The notes under the pieces were generated by a model. That model saw only the letters and a list, made by a program, of their open reading frames with translations, had not been told where the DNA came from and did no database searches. Shown here one piece after another: positions 62,107 to 64,000 of a DNA stretch of 64,000 nucleotides. The stretch covers positions 1-64,000 of the forward strand of contig JAPLCB010000003.1 of assembly GCA_026392455.1 (NCBI GenBank), written 5' to 3'. Position numbers and translations under genes: made by a program. The stretch is from Propionibacteriales bacterium. Its GTDB lineage: Bacteria; Actinomycetota; Actinomycetes; Propionibacteriales; Nocardioidaceae. Position 1 is the first letter of the stretch. Each line of letters begins with the position of its first letter.

Positions 62107-62179
62107 ACTTGGGGACAAACCTATCAGTGCTGAGCAACCGGTGGGCGACTCCGCGGCCGCCGGAGCCGACCAGTTCCGC

Positions 62180-62557
62180 TCAGGAGCTGACGGTCTGCTC
62201 GTAGGTCGTCGCGTCCATCAGCTCGGACGTGGCGGCGCCCTCGGAAACGGCCACCTCGAAGAGCCAGCCTGCGCCGTACGGGTCGCTGTTGACGAGCTCC
62301 GGGGTCGCATCCAGGGCGTCGTTGCGCGCCAGCACCTCACCGGTAACCGGGGAGTAGACGTCCGAGACCGACTTCGTCGACTCGAGCTCGCCCACCGCTG
62401 CTCCGGCGGTGACCGTCTCGCCGACCTCGGGCAGCTGCACGTAGACGATGTCGCCGAGCGCCTCCTGGGCGTAGTCGGTGATACCGATCCGGACCGTGGC
62501 GGCAGTCGTGCGCACCCACTCGTGCTCGGCGGTGTACTTCAAGTCGTCGGGAAACAC
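62180..62557 (-). CDS. gcvH: Glycine cleavage system H protein
   Basis: Lipoyl carrier of the glycine cleavage complex, 125 residues with this start. The lipoyl lysine is Lys62 in [23 protein letters not shown] opens the conserved fold and GYGAGWLF-like [13 protein letters not shown] closes it. GTG at 62557 is preferred: GAGGAG lies four bases upstream and the length equals the family norm. An ATG at 62596 would add 13 residues. It lies between garA and the DUF881 genes, as in M. tuberculosis Rv1826. Confidence 0.94.
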   Translation of the reverse strand: MFPDDLKYTAEHEWVRTTAATVRIGITDYAQEALGDIVYVQLPEVGETVTAGAAVGELESTKSVSDVYSPVTGEVLARNDALDATPELVNSDPYGAGWLFEVAVSEGAATSELMDATTYEQTVSS

Positions 62558-62641
62558 GCTGCTCCTCGGGGGCTGATCAGGTTCTCGGGGGGTCATGGAT
62601 CGGTACTGCGGATGCTGCTGGGAGCAATCTATCGCCCGCGA

Positions 62642-63430
62642 TCACTCGCCCTGCGACGACTCCGCGTATCGCGGCGCAGTGGCAGGTCGGATCACCGAGA
62701 TCTCGATCTTCTGGTCCTGCTTGATGTCCACCGTGCCTTCGTCGAGCGCCAGGTCCTCGACGAAACCACCGGGGAACTTCAGCGCCGCCGTCAGACCCTC
62801 CGGATCCCCGATCACGTCGATCACGAACGGGGATGACAGCACCCGACCGTCGACGTTCACCCCGCCGTCCGCCGCCTCGAAAGACGTCTGGGCCACGACC
62901 CGGACAGCGTCGTTGATCTCCATCGCCTCGGCTCCGGCGTCCCGGAGCTCTTCGATGCCGTCCAGGAGGTAGTTCAGGCTGATCCCGGAATCCGGCACCG
63001 TCACGGTGATCCGGACACCGGGCCCGCTCGCCGGCAGGGTCCCCGCAAGGATCCCGAGCGCACCCAGCTCGGAGCGGGCCTGCTCCAACGCGGTCGCCGT
63101 GCGCTCACTGCTGTCGCGCAGGGAGTCCCGGGTCTTCTCCAGGTCTCGGATGTCCTGGTCGTTGCGCCGCGACGCCGCCTGCAGGCCGTTGAGGGCCTGG
63201 ATCAGGTCGGACTGCCGCATCCCGCCGTACTCGTCGTCGGTGCCGGCCAACCGGACCTGGGTAACGGCCGCGATGCCGAGCACCACCAGCAGTGCGCCGG
63301 CGGTGATCTGGCCACGTCCGGGGTGCAGCAGTGCTCGCACGGCACGCTGACGCGCCGTGGGCTCGGGCGGGACCTCGCCGCTGGTGGCGGTCACCTGGTC
63401 GGCCTGCTGGTCGGGCTGCTGCTCGGTCAT
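62642..63430 (-). CDS. DUF881 membrane-anchored protein
   Basis: 262 residues. A short cytoplasmic N-terminus and one membrane helix (about 37-57) are followed by a coiled-coil segment (about 75-120) and the DUF881 domain (ISLNYLLDGIEELRDAGAEAMEIND; SSPFVIDVIGDPEGL). DUF881 proteins flank the small basic protein in many Gram-positives, near division genes; function unknown. ATG at 63430 overlaps the small-basic-protein stop (ATGA). Corresponds in place to Rv1825. Confidence 0.9.
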   Translation of the reverse strand: MTEQQPDQQADQVTATSGEVPPEPTARQRAVRALLHPGRGQITAGALLVVLGIAAVTQVRLAGTDDEYGGMRQSDLIQALNGLQAASRRNDQDIRDLEKTRDSLRDSSERTATALEQARSELGALGILAGTLPASGPGVRITVTVPDSGISLNYLLDGIEELRDAGAEAMEINDAVRVVAQTSFEAADGGVNVDGRVLSSPFVIDVIGDPEGLTAALKFPGGFVEDLALDEGTVDIKQDQKIEISVIRPATAPRYAESSQGE

Positions 63431-63759
63431 GCGTGGAAGATGTGCCGGCGGATGGCCGCGACGTTGGCGAAGATCCGGATTCCGAGAACGACGATGACGC
63501 CGGTCGACAGCTGGGCGCCCACGCCGAGCTTGTCCCCGAGGAAGACGATCAGCGCGGCGATGAACACGTTGCTGATGAAGGAGACGACGAAGACCTTGTC
63601 GTCGAAGATGCCGTCGAGGAAGGCACGCAGCGCGCCGAAGACGGCGTCGAGCGCAGCGACCACGGCGATCGGCAGGTAGGGCTCCAGACCGATCGGGACG
63701 TCAGGCTTGAGAACCAGGCCCACCACCACCCCGACGATCAGGCCGATGATCGCGATCAT
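63427..63759 (-). CDS. sbp: Small basic membrane protein (DUF1290)
   Basis: 110 residues with three predicted membrane helices (about 2-18, 28-46 and 55-75) and a basic C-terminus (RIFANVAAIRRHIFHA). It matches the Sbp family found beside ftsZ-region genes in Bacillus and beside DUF881 genes in actinobacteria (Rv1824). Function unknown. It follows the truncated DUF881 gene by 13 bases. Confidence 0.9.
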   Translation of the reverse strand: MIAIIGLIVGVVVGLVLKPDVPIGLEPYLPIAVVAALDAVFGALRAFLDGIFDDKVFVVSFISNVFIAALIVFLGDKLGVGAQLSTGVIVVLGIRIFANVAAIRRHIFHA

Positions 63760-63772
63760 GCACGTGCCTCCC

Positions 63773-64000
63773 TCATCGCTGGTCCGGTGCCGCTGTGTCG
63801 ATGAAACGCAACCGGGGCAGGTCGGCCCCCGGAAGCCGCAGCGAGGTCTGGGGCTTGATCGTGAACTGCAGCCCGACCTCGGCTTGAAGATCCAACCATG
63901 CTTGCCCGCTGGTGGTCTCGGCGAACCGCGCCGGCAGCCGGTCGGCGTTGCCGATCGCCAGGATCCGGTACGGCCTGCTCAGCGAGGTGAAGTTCACGGT
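63773..64000 (-). CDS. DUF881 protein, C-terminal part (5' end outside window)
   Basis: The open frame continues to the window edge; 75 residues remain. PYRILAIGNADRLPARF and AEVGLQFTIKPQTSLRLPG are the end of the DUF881 domain, paralogous to the gene 0.4 kb downstream. By synteny it is the Rv1823 equivalent. Confidence 0.85.
   Translation of the reverse strand, partial: TVNFTSLSRPYRILAIGNADRLPARFAETTSGQAWLDLQAEVGLQFTIKPQTSLRLPGADLPRLRFIDTAAPDQR

Overview
High-GC actinobacterial chromosome. The Pup-proteasome set, RbpA, the PafB/PafC pair, an HTH-fused MurA, GarA/FHA and a Ski2-like HelY helicase all occur here, and gene order matches conserved actinobacterial blocks. A Nocardioidaceae-like organism is my best guess; that rank is inference. 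No rRNA, tRNA, CRISPR array, phage or complete insertion sequence was seen.

Layout. 1-3.2 kb: 3' part of metH, a HAD phosphatase and a small secreted protein. 3.2-8.8 kb: Cas4/RecB-like nuclease, GtrA membrane protein, site-2 protease with CBS domains, TrmI and the proteasomal ATPase ARC/Mpa. 8.9-13.2 kb: a surface module (acyltransferase-3/SGNH protein and a secreted phospholipase-D-like protein, convergent) with a large imperfect inverted repeat between them; it separates arc from the rest of the proteasome locus. 13.3-25.8 kb: dop, pup, prcB, prcA, pafA, an FKBP lipoprotein, pafB, pafC, tatA, tatC, a diacylglycerol-kinase-like gene and helY. 26-32.6 kb: 5'-3' exonuclease, FxsA, RbpA, an MFS permease, a glycerophosphodiesterase, a zinc-ribbon protein and murA2. 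32.6-41.5 kb: mostly metabolic and accessory genes (two zinc-type dehydrogenases, PEP-mutase-like enzyme, epoxide-hydrolase-like protein, single-domain response regulator, thioesterase, SRPBCC, GNAT, AraC-type regulator, VOC protein, short UvrA paralogue). 41.6-46.4 kb: a cell-surface protein, an ArsR/AHSA1 pair with twin operators, an esterase, an aldo/keto reductase and OsmC. 46.5-53.6 kb: sbcD-sbcC and tldD-tldE. 53.8-56.3 kb: secreted SGNH hydrolase and a serine beta-lactamase-like hydrolase. 56.3-64 kb (minus strand): DUF881, small basic protein, DUF881, gcvH, garA, ftsR-like merR, DUF151 nuclease, second merR, a terminator, a glycine riboswitch and gcvP. This last order matches M. tuberculosis Rv1823-Rv1832.

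How the parts work together. ARC, PrcA/PrcB, Pup, Dop and PafA form the complete pupylation-proteasome route; PafB/PafC are the associated DNA-damage transcription activators. GcvH and GcvP are glycine-cleavage proteins, and gcvP is preceded by a glycine aptamer. GarA and the MerR regulators link this block to central metabolism and cell-division control in relatives.

The most general observation is a TANNNT box placed 6-7 nt before the start codon of at least 17 genes, none with a Shine-Dalgarno sequence. It indicates widespread leaderless transcription and fixes many starts. The most unusual DNA is the roughly 480-bp fold-back structure centred near 11,208. The best regulatory sites are the duplicated 15-bp palindromes at 43,901-43,960, a palindrome at the murA2 promoter, and a recurring AACYCTCAA element near the merR/garA genes.
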